Shown: positions 30,290 to 40,653, counted from the first letter of the stretch. The stretch: 52,013 nt of DNA from an uncultured Gammaproteobacteria bacterium (GCA_947260025.1 CAMYON010000006.1:1-52013); one strand, 5' to 3'. Notes: a model not told the origin generated them from the sequence alone. A program made the numbers and translations.

Positions 30290-32956
30290 ATGCAGGACTT
30301 TGTCATCGGCCAGCGCTGGATCAGCGCCGCCGAACTCCATCTTGGCCTTGGCATGGTGATCGAAATCGAACACCGTACCGTGAGCATTATTTTCCCCGCA
30401 ACCGGCGAGACCCGTATCTACGCGCGCGCCGACGCGCCGTTGACCCGGGTGCGTTTCCGCGAGGGGGACTGGGTCGAAAAACACGACGGCGAAAATTTGC
30501 AGGTCCTGGGATTGAGCGAATCCAGCGGTCTGATCGTCTACCATTGCGCCGACGAGCACGGTAACGCGGCCGATCTTCCAGAGGGCCGCCTGAGTAATTT
30601 CCTGCAGCTCAACCAACCGGCGGAACGGCTGCTCAACGCGCAGGTCGACCGCAATAAATGGTTCAGCCTGCGCTGCAAGACCCGCGAAATCGCCAACAGC
30701 CTGCAGCAGTCGGCCGTGTTCGGGCTGGCCGGCAGTCGCACCAGCCTGATCGCGCACCAGCTGTATATCGCGCACGAAGTATCGCGCCGCTACGCGCCGC
30801 GCGTCCTGCTGGCGGACGAGGTCGGGCTGGGTAAAACTATCGAGGCGGGATTGATCCTGCACCAGCAGTTATTGCTCGAACGCGCTCGCCGGGTGTTGAT
30901 CGTTGTTCCCGAGTCGTTGGTGCATCAATGGCTGGTGGAGATGCTGCGCCGTTTCAATCTGATGTTCAGCATCTTCGACGCGGCGCGTTTCGAAGATCCC
31001 GAATCCGAGGCAGAGGAGTTCGACGACAGCGAAAATCCGTTTCATAGCGAGCAACTGGTTTTATGCAGCCTGGAATACCTGGTCAGTAACCCCGAACGGG
31101 CGGCGCAGGCCTGCGCCGGTGAGTGGGACCTGCTGGTGGTCGACGAGGCCCACCATTTGACGTGGACACCGGAACTTGCCAGCGACGAGTATCGACTGAT
31201 CGAGAGCCTGGCGGAAAATACCGCCGGCCTTTTGCTGTTGACGGCGACTCCGGAACAGCTCGGCAAGGAGAGTCACTTCGCTCGCCTGCGCCTGCTCGAC
31301 CCGGATCGCTTTGCCAGCCTGGAGCGTTTCCTGCAGGAAGAGCAAGGTTACCGGTTGCTTGCCGAGCAGGCGGAGAGTTTGCTGTCGGACCCCGACGCGG
31401 GCCGGCAACTCGACGACCTGCTGGATCAGCACGGCACCGGTCGCGTGCTGTTTCGCAATACCCGCCACGTCGTCACCGGTTTTCCGGAGCGCGAGGTACA
31501 CCCGGTGCAGCTCGAACCCGGCGCCGATGCCTGTGCCCTGTGGCTGGGGCAATTTCTGCGTGAGTACCGCAGTCGCAAGGTGCTGGTGATAACGGCCGCG
31601 TCGGAATCGGCGCAGCATCTCGTTGCTCGCATGAAACAGGAATTCGGGATTCGCGCCGCGCTGTTTCACGAGGGTATGTCGCTGGTCGAGCGCGATCGCG
31701 CCGCCGCCTGGTTTGCCGATCACGAAGACGGCGCCCAGGTTCTGATTTGCTCCGAGATCGGCAGCGAGGGCCGTAATTTCCAGTTTGCGCATCACCTGGT
31801 GCTGTACGACCTGCCGTTGAATCCGGACCTGCTGGAGCAGCGCATCGGCCGGCTCGATCGCATCGGCCAGAACGCGGTGATCAAGATCCACGTGCCGTAT
31901 ATCGAGGGCAGCGCGCAGCAGGTACTGTTCCGCTGGTATCACGAATCGCTGAGCGCGTTCGAGCACACCTGCCCGGCAGGCCACCAGGTCTGGCTCGATA
32001 CGCGTCACGAATTGCAGCGCTACCTGGACGATCCCGCGTTATCGATGGATGCCTTCATCGAAAGCACGCGCGAGTTGCATCATTCTCTGGACCAGGAACT
32101 GCAGCAGGGTCGTGATCGACTGCTGGAAATCAACTCCTGTCGACCAGGCATTGCCGACGCCCTGATCGACGAGGCCATGCAGCGCGAACTCGAGTTCGAC
32201 CTGTTTAATTTCATGGAGCGGATCTACGATTGCTACGGTGTCAACAGTGAAATCCGCGGTCAGGATCGCTGGGTAATTACACCGGGCGATAACATGCTGA
32301 CACAAATGCCCGGCCTGCCTGAAGACGGCATGACGGTTACCTATGAACGCAGCGCCGCGCTCGCCAACGAAGATCTGCATTACCTGACCTGGGAGCACCC
32401 CTTCGTGCGCAACGCGATGGATATGATTCTGAGCAGCGAATTCGGTAATACCGCGCTTATCGCGCAACAGTTTCCCGGAGTCCAGGCGGGCAGGTTGCTG
32501 GCCGAGTGCCATTTCCTGATGGACTTCAGCGATGACTACCGCAGTCATAACGAACGCTACTTTCCCAACGCGAGTATTCGTGTGCTGGTTGATGAAACGG
32601 GACAGGACCATAGCACCCGCTTCGAGCTGGAAGCCGGAGCGGGCCAGGTACAGCGCGTCGACCAGGATACGGCGATCAAGGTCGTCAAGGCGCGGCAAAC
32701 CGAATTAACCCGGATGCTGGAGTTTGCCGAGCTGGTCGCAGATACCCGGGTGCCGGCGCTGATCGAAGCGGCACGCAGCAATGGTCGTCAGTTGCTCGGG
32801 CATGAAGTCGAGCGCCTGGTGGCGCTGCAAAAGGTTAATCCTGGCGTGCGCGACGATGAAATCGACTTTTTTCGAAACCAGCTGGAGCATTTCGAATCTG
32901 CACTGGAACATGCGCGTTTGCGCCTCGACGCGGTTCGCATCATCGTCGCGGTATAG
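30290..32956 (+). CDS. rapA: RNA polymerase-associated ATPase RapA (HepA)
   Basis: A Swi2/Snf2 ATPase that recycles stalled RNA polymerase. The 888-residue product is a little shorter than the roughly 968 of E. coli. The N-terminal Tudor-like part (IGQRWISAAELHLGLGMVIEI) is followed by helicase motif I ADEVGLGKTIEAGLI (about residues 180-194), motif II VVDEAHHL, motif III LLTATPEQLG, then the second lobe with CSEIGSEGRNFQFAHHLVLYD and QRIGRLDRIGQ (motif VI). The C-terminal RapA region is present. It starts at an ATG with only a weak ribosome site. It converges with the GGDEF-EAL gene after 27 bases. Confidence 0.94.
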   Translation: MQDFVIGQRWISAAELHLGLGMVIEIEHRTVSIIFPATGETRIYARADAPLTRVRFREGDWVEKHDGENLQVLGLSESSGLIVYHCADEHGNAADLPEGRLSNFLQLNQPAERLLNAQVDRNKWFSLRCKTREIANSLQQSAVFGLAGSRTSLIAHQLYIAHEVSRRYAPRVLLADEVGLGKTIEAGLILHQQLLLERARRVLIVVPESLVHQWLVEMLRRFNLMFSIFDAARFEDPESEAEEFDDSENPFHSEQLVLCSLEYLVSNPERAAQACAGEWDLLVVDEAHHLTWTPELASDEYRLIESLAENTAGLLLLTATPEQLGKESHFARLRLLDPDRFASLERFLQEEQGYRLLAEQAESLLSDPDAGRQLDDLLDQHGTGRVLFRNTRHVVTGFPEREVHPVQLEPGADACALWLGQFLREYRSRKVLVITAASESAQHLVARMKQEFGIRAALFHEGMSLVERDRAAAWFADHEDGAQVLICSEIGSEGRNFQFAHHLVLYDLPLNPDLLEQRIGRLDRIGQNAVIKIHVPYIEGSAQQVLFRWYHESLSAFEHTCPAGHQVWLDTRHELQRYLDDPALSMDAFIESTRELHHSLDQELQQGRDRLLEINSCRPGIADALIDEAMQRELEFDLFNFMERIYDCYGVNSEIRGQDRWVITPGDNMLTQMPGLPEDGMTVTYERSAALANEDLHYLTWEHPFVRNAMDMILSSEFGNTALIAQQFPGVQAGRLLAECHFLMDFSDDYRSHNERYFPNASIRVLVDETGQDHSTRFELEAGAGQVQRVDQDTAIKVVKARQTELTRMLEFAELVADTRVPALIEAARSNGRQLLGHEVERLVALQKVNPGVRDDEIDFFRNQLEHFESALEHARLRLDAVRIIVAV

Positions 32957-32983
32957 ATTTCGCTCTGCTGCGGTCCGGGTTAT

Positions 32984-35404
32984 TTAAATCGCCGAATCGA
33001 AGCGCGTCGGCTTGCTATCGTCCTGCTCCTGCTGCAGCAAGGTGACGATCTCTTCGTAGGGGACCGGTTTGCTAAAGTAGTAACCCTGCATCAGGTTGCA
33101 TTTCTGCTGTTTCAGGAAGTCGAGCTGATCCCTGCTTTCTACACCTTCCGCAACCGTCCTGATTCCCAGTCCTTTGGCCAGGTTGATGATAGCAATCGTA
33201 ATCGCCACGTCGTCCTTGTCATGCGGGATATCGCAGATGAACGAACGGTCTATCTTAAGCGTGGATATCGGGAACTGCTTGAGATAAGCCAACGATGAAT
33301 GCCCGGTGCCGAAATCGTCCACCGATATGCTTACGCCGAGGTCCGAGAGTTCGCGCAAGGTTCTTTTTACACGGTCCATGTCGGACATCAGCATGCTTTC
33401 GGTAATCTCGAGATCGAGCATCGACGGTTCGAGCCCGGATAACTCCAGGGCCTGGTTGACCTTGTCGACTAACGATGCCTCGCGCAGCTGGCGTACGGAA
33501 AGATTGACCGAGACATGTATCGCAGGCAGCCCCGAATTTCGCAGCAGCCGCATCTGTTTGCAAGCTTGCTCTAGCACCCATTCGCCGATCGGCACGATCA
33601 GGCCGGTTTCTTCGGCGATGCCAATAAACTGGTCAGGCGGGACCATGCCGCGATCGGGATGTTGCCAGCGAATCAACGCTTCGATGCCGACTATCCTGTC
33701 CTGCTGGATATTGACCTGCGGTTGGTACAGCAGCATGAATTCGTCCCGTTCCAGCGCATGGCGCAGCTCGTGTTCCAGTTCGAGGCGCTGCTCGAGACGG
33801 GCGCTCATTTCATGATTGTAGAACTGGTAATTGTTGCGCCCTTTTTCCTTGGCGTGATACATCGCGGTATCCGCGTTTTTTAGCAGGCTTTTTATATCGT
33901 TATTGTCGAGGGGATAAAGAATGATGCCGACACTCGCGGTGATGAAGAGTTTCTTGCTCTCGATATAAAACGGTTCGGCGAAGCTGGCTATTATTTTCTC
34001 GGCAACGACGTTGACGTTATCGATTTGATTGACATTCTGTAGCAGCAGGCAGAATTCGTCGCCGCCCCACCGCGCTACCGTGTCGCTCGCCCGCATGCAG
34101 TTGCTCAAACGCTCGGCCGCGTCCTTGAGCAGGCTGTCGCCGGCATCGTGGCCGAGGCTGTCGTTAACGTTTTTGAACTGGTCCAGGTCGACAAACAATA
34201 CGGCTGCCAGTTGTTCGTTACGGTCTGCGATCTTCATCGCCTGTTCGAGCCGGTCGACAAACAGGCTGCGATTGGGGAGGTCGGTAAGACTATCGTAGTA
34301 GGCGAGGTAATTCAGCGTATCGTCGGTTTTTTTCTTCTCGGTAATATCGAGAATCATCGCCACGTAAACCGGTGGGTCTTCCGCCGGGGAATATTGCAAC
34401 AGTACCTCGACCGGATAGCAGGACCCATCCTTGCGCTGGTGGACGGTTTCGAAGTGGACCTGATCGGTTTCACCGTTATGTAACGGTTCGAGCAGTGCCA
34501 TGAAATCCGTCTCGGAAATTTCCGGCTTCAGGTCCACCGCCGTCATCTTTGCCAGTTCTCCGGCGCTGTAACCGAGATTATCTCGCCCGCCCTTGTTGAC
34601 GTGCGTGAAGCGCAGGCTGCCGGCGTCGAAGATATATATTTCGTTGGCGGATTTATCCAGCAGACGCCCCAGTCGACTGGAAAGTTCGGTCGCCTGTTTA
34701 TGCTCCCGCTGCTGCAGCATCAGTATGCGATCGGCACGGATTACGAACAACAGCAACACCAGGTACAACAGGCTGAGTATGGCCAGTACCGCGGCGCTGA
34801 CCTCGAGTTGCTTGTGTTTGATTTGTAAGAGTCTATCGGTGATATCCGTGTAGATTTCGAATACGCCGATAACGCTATTATCCTGTTCTGCATAGATAGG
34901 CAGATAACTTGATAGCACGGTACGGTCGTGGCTTTCACTGCCGTCTATGCCACGGAATTTGTCGCGCTCTGAAACAATACTGATGACCTCTCCGTTATGG
35001 ACAGCCTGGTTGCCGGGATAATCTGACGGTTTGACAATGCCTGTTTGGCTCGGATCGGTAGAAAACAGGGTCTTACCGCGGGTGTCGAAAATTTTCACCT
35101 TCAGTATCGGCAGACCTTTCACGATAGCCTCGACGTCATCGTGTAACTGCTGCGACAGGGAGCTTTTAACCAGTTGCGATTGCGGCAGCGTTTCCGCCAG
35201 GCGCAGAAAATCGCCATATTTCGGGAACAGGGTGTTGGCAATCGTCCGGCTGAGCGAGACGTAGTTGCGTTCTTCAATCTCTATCAATTGGTCGATCGTG
35301 GTGTGACGATAATAAGCACTCAAACTTAGCGCCGAGGCAACAATCGCCACCAGGCTGACGATTGAAAAATAAAGTTTGAGACTGAATTGTGTCCGTTTTG
35401 ACAT
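32984..35404 (-). CDS. Membrane PAS-GGDEF-EAL protein (c-di-GMP turnover)
   Basis: An 806-residue protein with an N-terminal membrane segment (about residues 10-28), a periplasmic sensor region of about 170 residues, a second membrane segment (about 200-222, [19 protein letters not shown]), a PAS domain, a GGDEF domain and an EAL domain. The cyclase site is intact ([12 protein letters not shown]), with the inhibitory RxxD motif RASD five residues upstream. The phosphodiesterase site also looks intact: [51 protein letters not shown]. It may therefore make or degrade c-di-GMP depending on signal. Surface motility genes in the same window are plausible downstream targets; there is no operon link. 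Confidence 0.92.
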   Translation of the reverse strand: MSKRTQFSLKLYFSIVSLVAIVASALSLSAYYRHTTIDQLIEIEERNYVSLSRTIANTLFPKYGDFLRLAETLPQSQLVKSSLSQQLHDDVEAIVKGLPILKVKIFDTRGKTLFSTDPSQTGIVKPSDYPGNQAVHNGEVISIVSERDKFRGIDGSESHDRTVLSSYLPIYAEQDNSVIGVFEIYTDITDRLLQIKHKQLEVSAAVLAILSLLYLVLLLFVIRADRILMLQQREHKQATELSSRLGRLLDKSANEIYIFDAGSLRFTHVNKGGRDNLGYSAGELAKMTAVDLKPEISETDFMALLEPLHNGETDQVHFETVHQRKDGSCYPVEVLLQYSPAEDPPVYVAMILDITEKKKTDDTLNYLAYYDSLTDLPNRSLFVDRLEQAMKIADRNEQLAAVLFVDLDQFKNVNDSLGHDAGDSLLKDAAERLSNCMRASDTVARWGGDEFCLLLQNVNQIDNVNVVAEKIIASFAEPFYIESKKLFITASVGIILYPLDNNDIKSLLKNADTAMYHAKEKGRNNYQFYNHEMSARLEQRLELEHELRHALERDEFMLLYQPQVNIQQDRIVGIEALIRWQHPDRGMVPPDQFIGIAEETGLIVPIGEWVLEQACKQMRLLRNSGLPAIHVSVNLSVRQLREASLVDKVNQALELSGLEPSMLDLEITESMLMSDMDRVKRTLRELSDLGVSISVDDFGTGHSSLAYLKQFPISTLKIDRSFICDIPHDKDDVAITIAIINLAKGLGIRTVAEGVESRDQLDFLKQQKCNLMQGYYFSKPVPYEEIVTLLQQEQDDSKPTRFDSAI

Positions 35405-35574
35405 CAGATTTATTAAGCGCTACCGCTGGTCATGTAGTTGTAAAGGAGAAACGGCGTTCCACGCAGGCATCGTGCCGCCGAGAACTCCTGAATCCAGTGT
35501 TTAATTTTCGAAAGCCAATATGGTTTTAATCTTGAATTTTTATCGGCAACCAGTCACCAAACTGAAATAATTGT

Positions 35575-35603
35575 TTGACATACATACCGGTCGGTATTAT
35601 AAA
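35575..35603 (+). promoter_or_regulatory. Near-consensus promoter of the tetR operon
   Basis: TTGACA (35575-35580) and TATAAA (35598-35603) are separated by exactly 17 bases. Two operator-like palindromes occupy the spacer and the start region. The strength of this promoter, together with the operators, suggests tight repression in the absence of an inducer. Confidence 0.8.
35583..35598 (+). promoter_or_regulatory. TetR operator O1 (inside the promoter spacer)
   Basis: CATACC-GGTC-GGTATT, an inverted half-site pair with 4-base centre, lies between the -35 and -10 elements. The same half-sites recur 22 bases downstream, two helical turns away, so dimers would bind on one face of the DNA. Confidence 0.7.
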
Positions 35604-35604
35604 A

Positions 35605-35620
35605 CATACCAACTGGTATG
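35605..35620 (+). promoter_or_regulatory. TetR operator O2 (over the transcription start)
   Basis: CATACC-AACT-GGTATG is a perfect 6-base inverted repeat with a 4-base centre, covering the expected transcription start and ending 1 base before the first possible ATG at 35622. It shares half-sites with the copy at 35583. Confidence 0.75.
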
Positions 35621-35630
35621 TATGCGGCTT

Positions 35631-36284
35631 ATGAACGATTTAACCGATAAAGATGTTTACTGGTGGCGACCGCTCGATGATGCCGAGCTCGATACCCGCG
35701 GGCAGATACTGTTTGCGGCTTATAAGGAAATCCATGTCAATGGTTTCCAGTCCGCCAGCCTGAGCAATATTCTGAAACGCACCGGCGTTACCAAGGGTGC
35801 GCTTTATCATCATTTTCGTGACAAGAACGAACTCGGTTACGCGGTCGTCGATGAAGTCATCGACAAGCGAATCCAGCAGAGTTTTATTCATCCGCTGGCG
35901 CATTTCGACGATCCGATCGAGGGCTTTATCGAGCTGATTCAAAATGCCGGTGAAACCTTTTCGATGACTGATATCGAACTTGGTTGTCCGCTGTCGGTGT
36001 TGGCCCAGGAAATGGCGCCGATCGATGAAGGCTTCCGTACTCGACTGACCAGAATTTACCAGCAATGGCATGATTCGATCGCCGAGGTGCTCGCCAGGGG
36101 CAGGGCCGAGGGCCTGATCATCGACGAGGTCGATCCCCGCAGCATGGCGGTCACGATCGTGGCGCTTATGGAGGGCAGCCTGAGCGCGGCCAAGGTAGCA
36201 CAGAGCCTGGATATGCTTTACCGCTGCGGCCAGGGGCTGACACAAATTTTACAACTGATTAGAACCCAACCCGCGAGTCGATAA
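35631..36284 (+). CDS. TetR/AcrR family transcriptional regulator
   Basis: A 217-residue regulator. The N-terminal helix-turn-helix reads ILFAAYKEIHVNGFQSASLSNILKRTGV in overlapping parts, followed by KGALYHHFRDKNELGYAVV, the typical recognition-helix end. The C-terminal ligand domain resembles the TetR_C group seen in YfiR/AcrR-like proteins (LGCPLSVLAQEM). The frame is open from 35571, but that start lies in the promoter; ATGs at 35622 and 35631 both fit, neither with a strong ribosome site. Its stop overlaps the exporter start (TAATG). The operators at 35583 and 35605 suggest it represses itself and the three genes that follow. Confidence 0.88.
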   Translation: MNDLTDKDVYWWRPLDDAELDTRGQILFAAYKEIHVNGFQSASLSNILKRTGVTKGALYHHFRDKNELGYAVVDEVIDKRIQQSFIHPLAHFDDPIEGFIELIQNAGETFSMTDIELGCPLSVLAQEMAPIDEGFRTRLTRIYQQWHDSIAEVLARGRAEGLIIDEVDPRSMAVTIVALMEGSLSAAKVAQSLDMLYRCGQGLTQILQLIRTQPASR

Positions 36285-38635
36285 TGGTAAAAAGCTATGC
36301 TGAATTTATCCTGCGCCACCGTTGGATTACGGTGCTACTGGCGGTGTTGTGGATCCTGGCAATGGGCGCCGGCGCCCAGCACCTCACGTTCACCAACGAT
36401 TACCGCGTGTTTTTCGGCGAAGACAATCCGCAGTTGAAGGCTTTCGAACATTTGCAGGACACCTATGCCAAGAACGATAACGTGATGCTGGTGCTGGTGC
36501 CTGCGGATGGTGAAGTGTTCACGCGCGAAACCCTGGGTGCGGTTGCCTGGTTGACCGAGCGCGCCTGGGAGACGCCTTACTCGACCCGGGTCGAGTCGCT
36601 TAGCAACTACCAGCATACCTCGGCGATCGACGACGATTTGCTGGTCGAGGACCTGGCCTATGAACCCGCGAACCTGACCGATGACGACCTGGCCCGCATC
36701 CGCGACATCGCGCTCAACGAACCGGTTCTGGTCAATCGGCTGATTTCCCCGCGGGCGGACGTCACCGGCGTCAATATCACGATCGAGTTGCCGGGTGTCG
36801 ATCCAATTGTCGAAAACCCTGAAGTGGTTACCTATGTGCGCCAGTTACGTAGCGAGTTCAGGCAAACGTTTCCCGAAATCGACGTCAAGTTAACCGGCAT
36901 CATCATGATGAACCAGGCGTTTCCGGAGGCGAGTCAATACGATATGTCCACCCTGTTTCCGCTAATGCTGTTGCTGTTCGTCGTGGTGCTTTATTTTTGG
37001 GTCAGGGGGTTTTCCGGAACCATCACCACCTTCTTCATCATCGTCTTTTCGATTATCGGCGCTATGGGTATGGCCGGCTGGTTCGGCATTGCGCTGACGC
37101 CGCCGTCGTTCTCCGCAATCATGATTATTCCCACGATGGCAATCGCCGACAGCGTGCACGTGCTGATGAACTACCTGCTGATGATGCAAAAGGGCGAGAC
37201 CCGCAAGGAGGCAATGGTCGACAGTATCCGCATCAATTTCCAGCCGGTGTTTTTGACCAGCGTCACCACCGCGATCGGCTTCCTGAGCATGAATTTTTCC
37301 GATGCGCCGCCGTTCCATGATCTCGGCAATATCGTCGCGATGGGTGTCATGATTGCTTTCGTGCTGAGCGTCACCTTCCTGCCGGCGATGATGCTACTGT
37401 TGCCGGGCCGGCAGCGCGTCGGCGAGACAGCCTCGAGCCGTGCGATGCAGCGCTTCGCCGAGTTCGTTATTGCCAGGCGCGCGAAGTTGCTAATCGGCAT
37501 GAGTATTGGCTGCCTGCTGCTGATTTCCTTCCTGCCGCAAAACGAGTTAAACGACGATTTCGTCAAGTATTTCAGCGAAAAAATAGAGTTCCGGCGCGAC
37601 GCCGATTTCGCGTCGAAAAACCTGAGCGGGCTTTACCTGGTCGACTACTCGCTCGAGTCGGGGCAGGACGGTGGCGTCAGCGACCCTGGATTTCTGCAGA
37701 ACATCGAAGACTTCGCCAACTGGTATCGCCAACAACCTGAAGTTGTCCACGTGAACGTCGTCTCCGATACCTTCAAGCGACTCAACAAGAGCATGCATGG
37801 CGACGACCAGGCCTGGTATCGCCTGCCCGAAATGCGTGACCTCGCGGCGCAGTACCTGCTGCTGTACGAGATGTCGTTACCGTACGGACTCGATCTGAAT
37901 AACCAGATCAATATCGACAAGTCGGCGACTCGTATGACGGTAATGCTGCGCAATATGACCACCAAAAGCGTGCTCGCGCTGGAACAGCGGGCGCAACAAT
38001 GGCTGCGGGACAATGCGCCGCCGAGCATGCATAACGAGGGTGCCAGCCCGACTATCATGTTCAGTAATATTGGCGAACGCAATATCAAGAGCATGCTGCT
38101 GGGTACGACGGTCGCGTTGATCCTGATCTCCCTCATCCTGGTTTTCGCGCTGCGCTCGATCAAGATCGGGATGCTGAGCCTGATACCGAACCTGATCCCG
38201 GCGGCGTTGGCCTTTGGCGCCTGGGGCATTGCCGTGGGGCAGATCGGGCTGGCGCTGTCGGTGGTGACCGGCATGACGCTCGGCATCGTGGTCGACGATA
38301 CCGTGCACTTTTTAAGCAAGTACCTGCGCGCGCGCCGCGAAAAAGGGCTCGATGCGCAGGACGCGGTGCGCTATGCATTCAGCACCGTGGGCCTCGCGCT
38401 ACTGGTAACGTCGATCGTGCTGGTCGCGGGCTTCACCGTGCTGACCTTCTCCGCTTTTGCGCTGAACTCGAACATGGCTTTCATGACCGCGGTGACGATC
38501 GTTTTCGCGATCGTTGCCGACTTCCTGTTACTACCGCCGCTGTTAATGGCTATCGACGGCAAATCAACCAGCCGCGACGCTGGCGGCGAGCAACCGACTT
38601 CCGCTTTCGACGGTAAGGAGCAAACCAGTGTTTAA
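36284..38635 (+). CDS. MMPL/RND superfamily exporter
   Basis: A 783-residue inner-membrane transporter of the RND superfamily, MMPL type. It has a first segment at about residues 15-33, a periplasmic loop starting LTFTNDYRVFFGEDNPQLKAFE, a block of five segments about 220-375 (TTFFIIVFSIIGAMGMAGWFG, IMIIPTMAIADSVHVLMNYLL), a second half starting near 400, and a matching block near 610-770 with LGIVVDDTVHFLSKYLRARRE. The two acidic motifs (IADSVH and VVDDTVH) are the usual proton-relay sites. No membrane fusion protein or TolC is adjacent; instead a LolA-like protein and a putative barrel follow. Related exporters move lipids, hopanoids or mycolates, so a lipid cargo is a reasonable guess. Confidence 0.9.
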   Translation: MVKSYAEFILRHRWITVLLAVLWILAMGAGAQHLTFTNDYRVFFGEDNPQLKAFEHLQDTYAKNDNVMLVLVPADGEVFTRETLGAVAWLTERAWETPYSTRVESLSNYQHTSAIDDDLLVEDLAYEPANLTDDDLARIRDIALNEPVLVNRLISPRADVTGVNITIELPGVDPIVENPEVVTYVRQLRSEFRQTFPEIDVKLTGIIMMNQAFPEASQYDMSTLFPLMLLLFVVVLYFWVRGFSGTITTFFIIVFSIIGAMGMAGWFGIALTPPSFSAIMIIPTMAIADSVHVLMNYLLMMQKGETRKEAMVDSIRINFQPVFLTSVTTAIGFLSMNFSDAPPFHDLGNIVAMGVMIAFVLSVTFLPAMMLLLPGRQRVGETASSRAMQRFAEFVIARRAKLLIGMSIGCLLLISFLPQNELNDDFVKYFSEKIEFRRDADFASKNLSGLYLVDYSLESGQDGGVSDPGFLQNIEDFANWYRQQPEVVHVNVVSDTFKRLNKSMHGDDQAWYRLPEMRDLAAQYLLLYEMSLPYGLDLNNQINIDKSATRMTVMLRNMTTKSVLALEQRAQQWLRDNAPPSMHNEGASPTIMFSNIGERNIKSMLLGTTVALILISLILVFALRSIKIGMLSLIPNLIPAALAFGAWGIAVGQIGLALSVVTGMTLGIVVDDTVHFLSKYLRARREKGLDAQDAVRYAFSTVGLALLVTSIVLVAGFTVLTFSAFALNSNMAFMTAVTIVFAIVADFLLLPPLLMAIDGKSTSRDAGGEQPTSAFDGKEQTSV

Positions 38636-39413
38636 ACTCAAACCCCTTATCTTGCTGCTATCTATCACGGTGCCCGCCACGGGACTGGCGCAAAGCCCCG
38701 AACAAAAGGGGCTCGAGATTGCGCAGGCTGCCAAGGCTTACGACAAAGGTTTTACCGATAACACCGCGAACATGGTCATGACCCTGAAGAACAAGTCGGG
38801 ACAGACTTCGCGGCGACTGATTCGCATCCGCACGCTCGAAGTCGAAGGCGATGGCGACAAGAGCCTGTCGATTTTCGACGAGCCCGCCGACGTCAAGGGC
38901 ACCAAGATGCTGACCTACTCGCACGGCCTCGAACCCGATGACCAGTGGCTTTACCTGCCGGCCTTGAAAAAAGTCAAACGCATCAGCTCGCGCAACAAGT
39001 CGGGGCCCTTCATGGGATCGACCTTCGCCTTCGAAGATCTCGGTTCGCAGGAAGTCGAAAAATACACCTACAAGTATCTGCGCAACGAGCCCTGTGGCGA
39101 GATGAATTGTTATGTCATGGAACGCTACCCGGCCTACAGGTTTTCCGGCTACACGCGGCAGGTCGCGTGGCTTGATACCGAGGGCTACCGCGTGATCAAG
39201 GTCGAGTACTACGATCGCAAGAAGTCGCTGCTGAAGACCCTGGTCGCGAGCGATTTTCAGCAATACCTCGGTCACTACTGGCGCCCGGGGCTGATGGACA
39301 TGGTTAACCATCAAACCGGCAAGAGCACGCTGCTCGAGTGGAAAGACTACGAGTTCAAGACCGGCCTAACCGATCGCGATTTTCGTTCGCAGACGCTGAA
39401 GCGCATCAAGTAA
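38628..39413 (+). CDS. LolA-like outer membrane lipoprotein-sorting protein
   Basis: A 261-residue exported protein: a signal peptide (LKPLILLLSITVPATGLAQ) and then a beta-rich domain with MVMTLKNKSGQTSRRLIRIRT, LSIFDEPADVKGTKMLTY, DDQWLYLPALKKVKRISSRN and MGSTFAFEDLGSQE. These are features of the COG2834-type half-barrels related to LolA that accompany RND exporters. The start is a GTG at 38628 with AAGGAG 7 bases upstream; it overlaps the exporter by 8 bases. It is likely the periplasmic carrier that receives the hydrophobic cargo of the exporter. Confidence 0.88.
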   Translation: MFKLKPLILLLSITVPATGLAQSPEQKGLEIAQAAKAYDKGFTDNTANMVMTLKNKSGQTSRRLIRIRTLEVEGDGDKSLSIFDEPADVKGTKMLTYSHGLEPDDQWLYLPALKKVKRISSRNKSGPFMGSTFAFEDLGSQEVEKYTYKYLRNEPCGEMNCYVMERYPAYRFSGYTRQVAWLDTEGYRVIKVEYYDRKKSLLKTLVASDFQQYLGHYWRPGLMDMVNHQTGKSTLLEWKDYEFKTGLTDRDFRSQTLKRIK

Positions 39414-40595
39414 ATGCGGTACGCTGTTGCAGGTCTTGGCCTGTTGCTGATCAGTGTCAGCGCGGCCGCGGAGTTCTCCGGTAACGTCGCGGCGGAAGCC
39501 GCGATCTTCAGCGAATCGCCGCAGTTCGAGGACCAGTTCGACGATAACTTCACGTTTTCCTTCCAGCCCAAATGGGACGGGGAATGGAACGACGGCGACG
39601 ATTTATGGAGCCTGGAGCTGTTCCTGCGCGCCGACGACAAGGATGCGGGACGCGAGCACGCCGATATCCGCGAGGCGCTGTGGTTGCACGTCGACGGTGA
39701 CAACGAGTGGCGTATCGGTATCAATACCATGTTCTGGGGTGTTACCGAGTCACGGCACCTGGTCGATGTCATCAACCAGATCGACCGGGTCGAAGGTATC
39801 GACGGCGAAGACAAGCTCGGCCAGCCGATGATTCACCTGAAACGCTACCAGGACTGGGGTGTGCTTGATTTCCTGCTGCTGCCAGGATTCCGCGAGCGTA
39901 CCTTCCAGGAGAAGGAAGGTCGCCTGCGCACGCCGCTGGTGGTGGACACCGACCAGGCGGAGTACGAGTCGTCGGAAGAGGAGCGGCATATCGATTACGC
40001 GCTGCGGTTTTCACAAACCTATGGCGATCTCGATCTCGGGATTTCGTGGTTCAAGGGCACCAGTCGCGATCCGGTTCTGTTGCCGGGATTCGATGACCAG
40101 GGTAATCCTGTGCTGACGCCTTTTTACGAACAGATGACGCAGGCAGGCGTCGACGCGCAACTGATTTACGAAAACTGGATCTGGCGCCTCGAATTTATCC
40201 GGCGTGAAGCCGAGTCGAATGATTACGACGCCTACACCGCCGGCTTCGAATACACCTTCTATGGCATCCTGGAGTCAGTCGTCGACCTGGGCTGGCTGCT
40301 CGAGTACTCGGCGGACAGCCGGCCCGACGATGAAGCCGATATCTTGAATAACGATGTCTTCCTCGGCACCCGCTTCGCTTTCAACGATGCGCAGTCGAGC
40401 GAGATACTCGCCGGTTTCTTCATCGATGCCGATAACCAGAGCCGCAGCTTCAGGGTCGAGGGTAACCGGCGCTTTGGCGAGAGCTGGAAGGGTACGCTGG
40501 AATTGCAGACCTTTTCCGACATCGATCCGGACGATTTACTCGCCGCGCTCGAAAGAGACGATTTCGTACTGCTCGAGATGGCCTACTATTTCTAG
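39414..40595 (+). CDS. Putative outer-membrane beta-barrel protein of the exporter operon
   Basis: A 393-residue protein with a signal peptide (MRYAVAGLGLLLISVSAAA), alternating amphipathic strands throughout (WSLELFLRADD, YALRFSQTYGDLDLGISWF, WIWRLEFIRREAE) and an aromatic C-terminal end VLLEMAYYF, typical of outer-membrane barrels recognised by Bam. It begins directly after the stop of the LolA-like gene. It contains many acidic residues. The family is not one I can name with confidence; DUF1302-like barrels are similar in style. Its place suggests it completes an inner-membrane to outer-membrane route. Confidence 0.8.
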   Translation: MRYAVAGLGLLLISVSAAAEFSGNVAAEAAIFSESPQFEDQFDDNFTFSFQPKWDGEWNDGDDLWSLELFLRADDKDAGREHADIREALWLHVDGDNEWRIGINTMFWGVTESRHLVDVINQIDRVEGIDGEDKLGQPMIHLKRYQDWGVLDFLLLPGFRERTFQEKEGRLRTPLVVDTDQAEYESSEEERHIDYALRFSQTYGDLDLGISWFKGTSRDPVLLPGFDDQGNPVLTPFYEQMTQAGVDAQLIYENWIWRLEFIRREAESNDYDAYTAGFEYTFYGILESVVDLGWLLEYSADSRPDDEADILNNDVFLGTRFAFNDAQSSEILAGFFIDADNQSRSFRVEGNRRFGESWKGTLELQTFSDIDPDDLLAALERDDFVLLEMAYYF

Positions 40596-40653
40596 ACCTG
40601 CCTGACTTTCGCCCGGTCGCTCTATCTGCACCCGGACTCCGCAAGCCAGCCTG

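Noticed and set aside
31061..32008. 315-codon minus-strand frame opposite rapA
   Set aside because: Antisense shadow; composition is typical of reversed coding DNA.
35571..35630. Upstream TTG start for the TetR gene
   Set aside because: It lies on the -35 element of the promoter and would put the operators inside the coding region.
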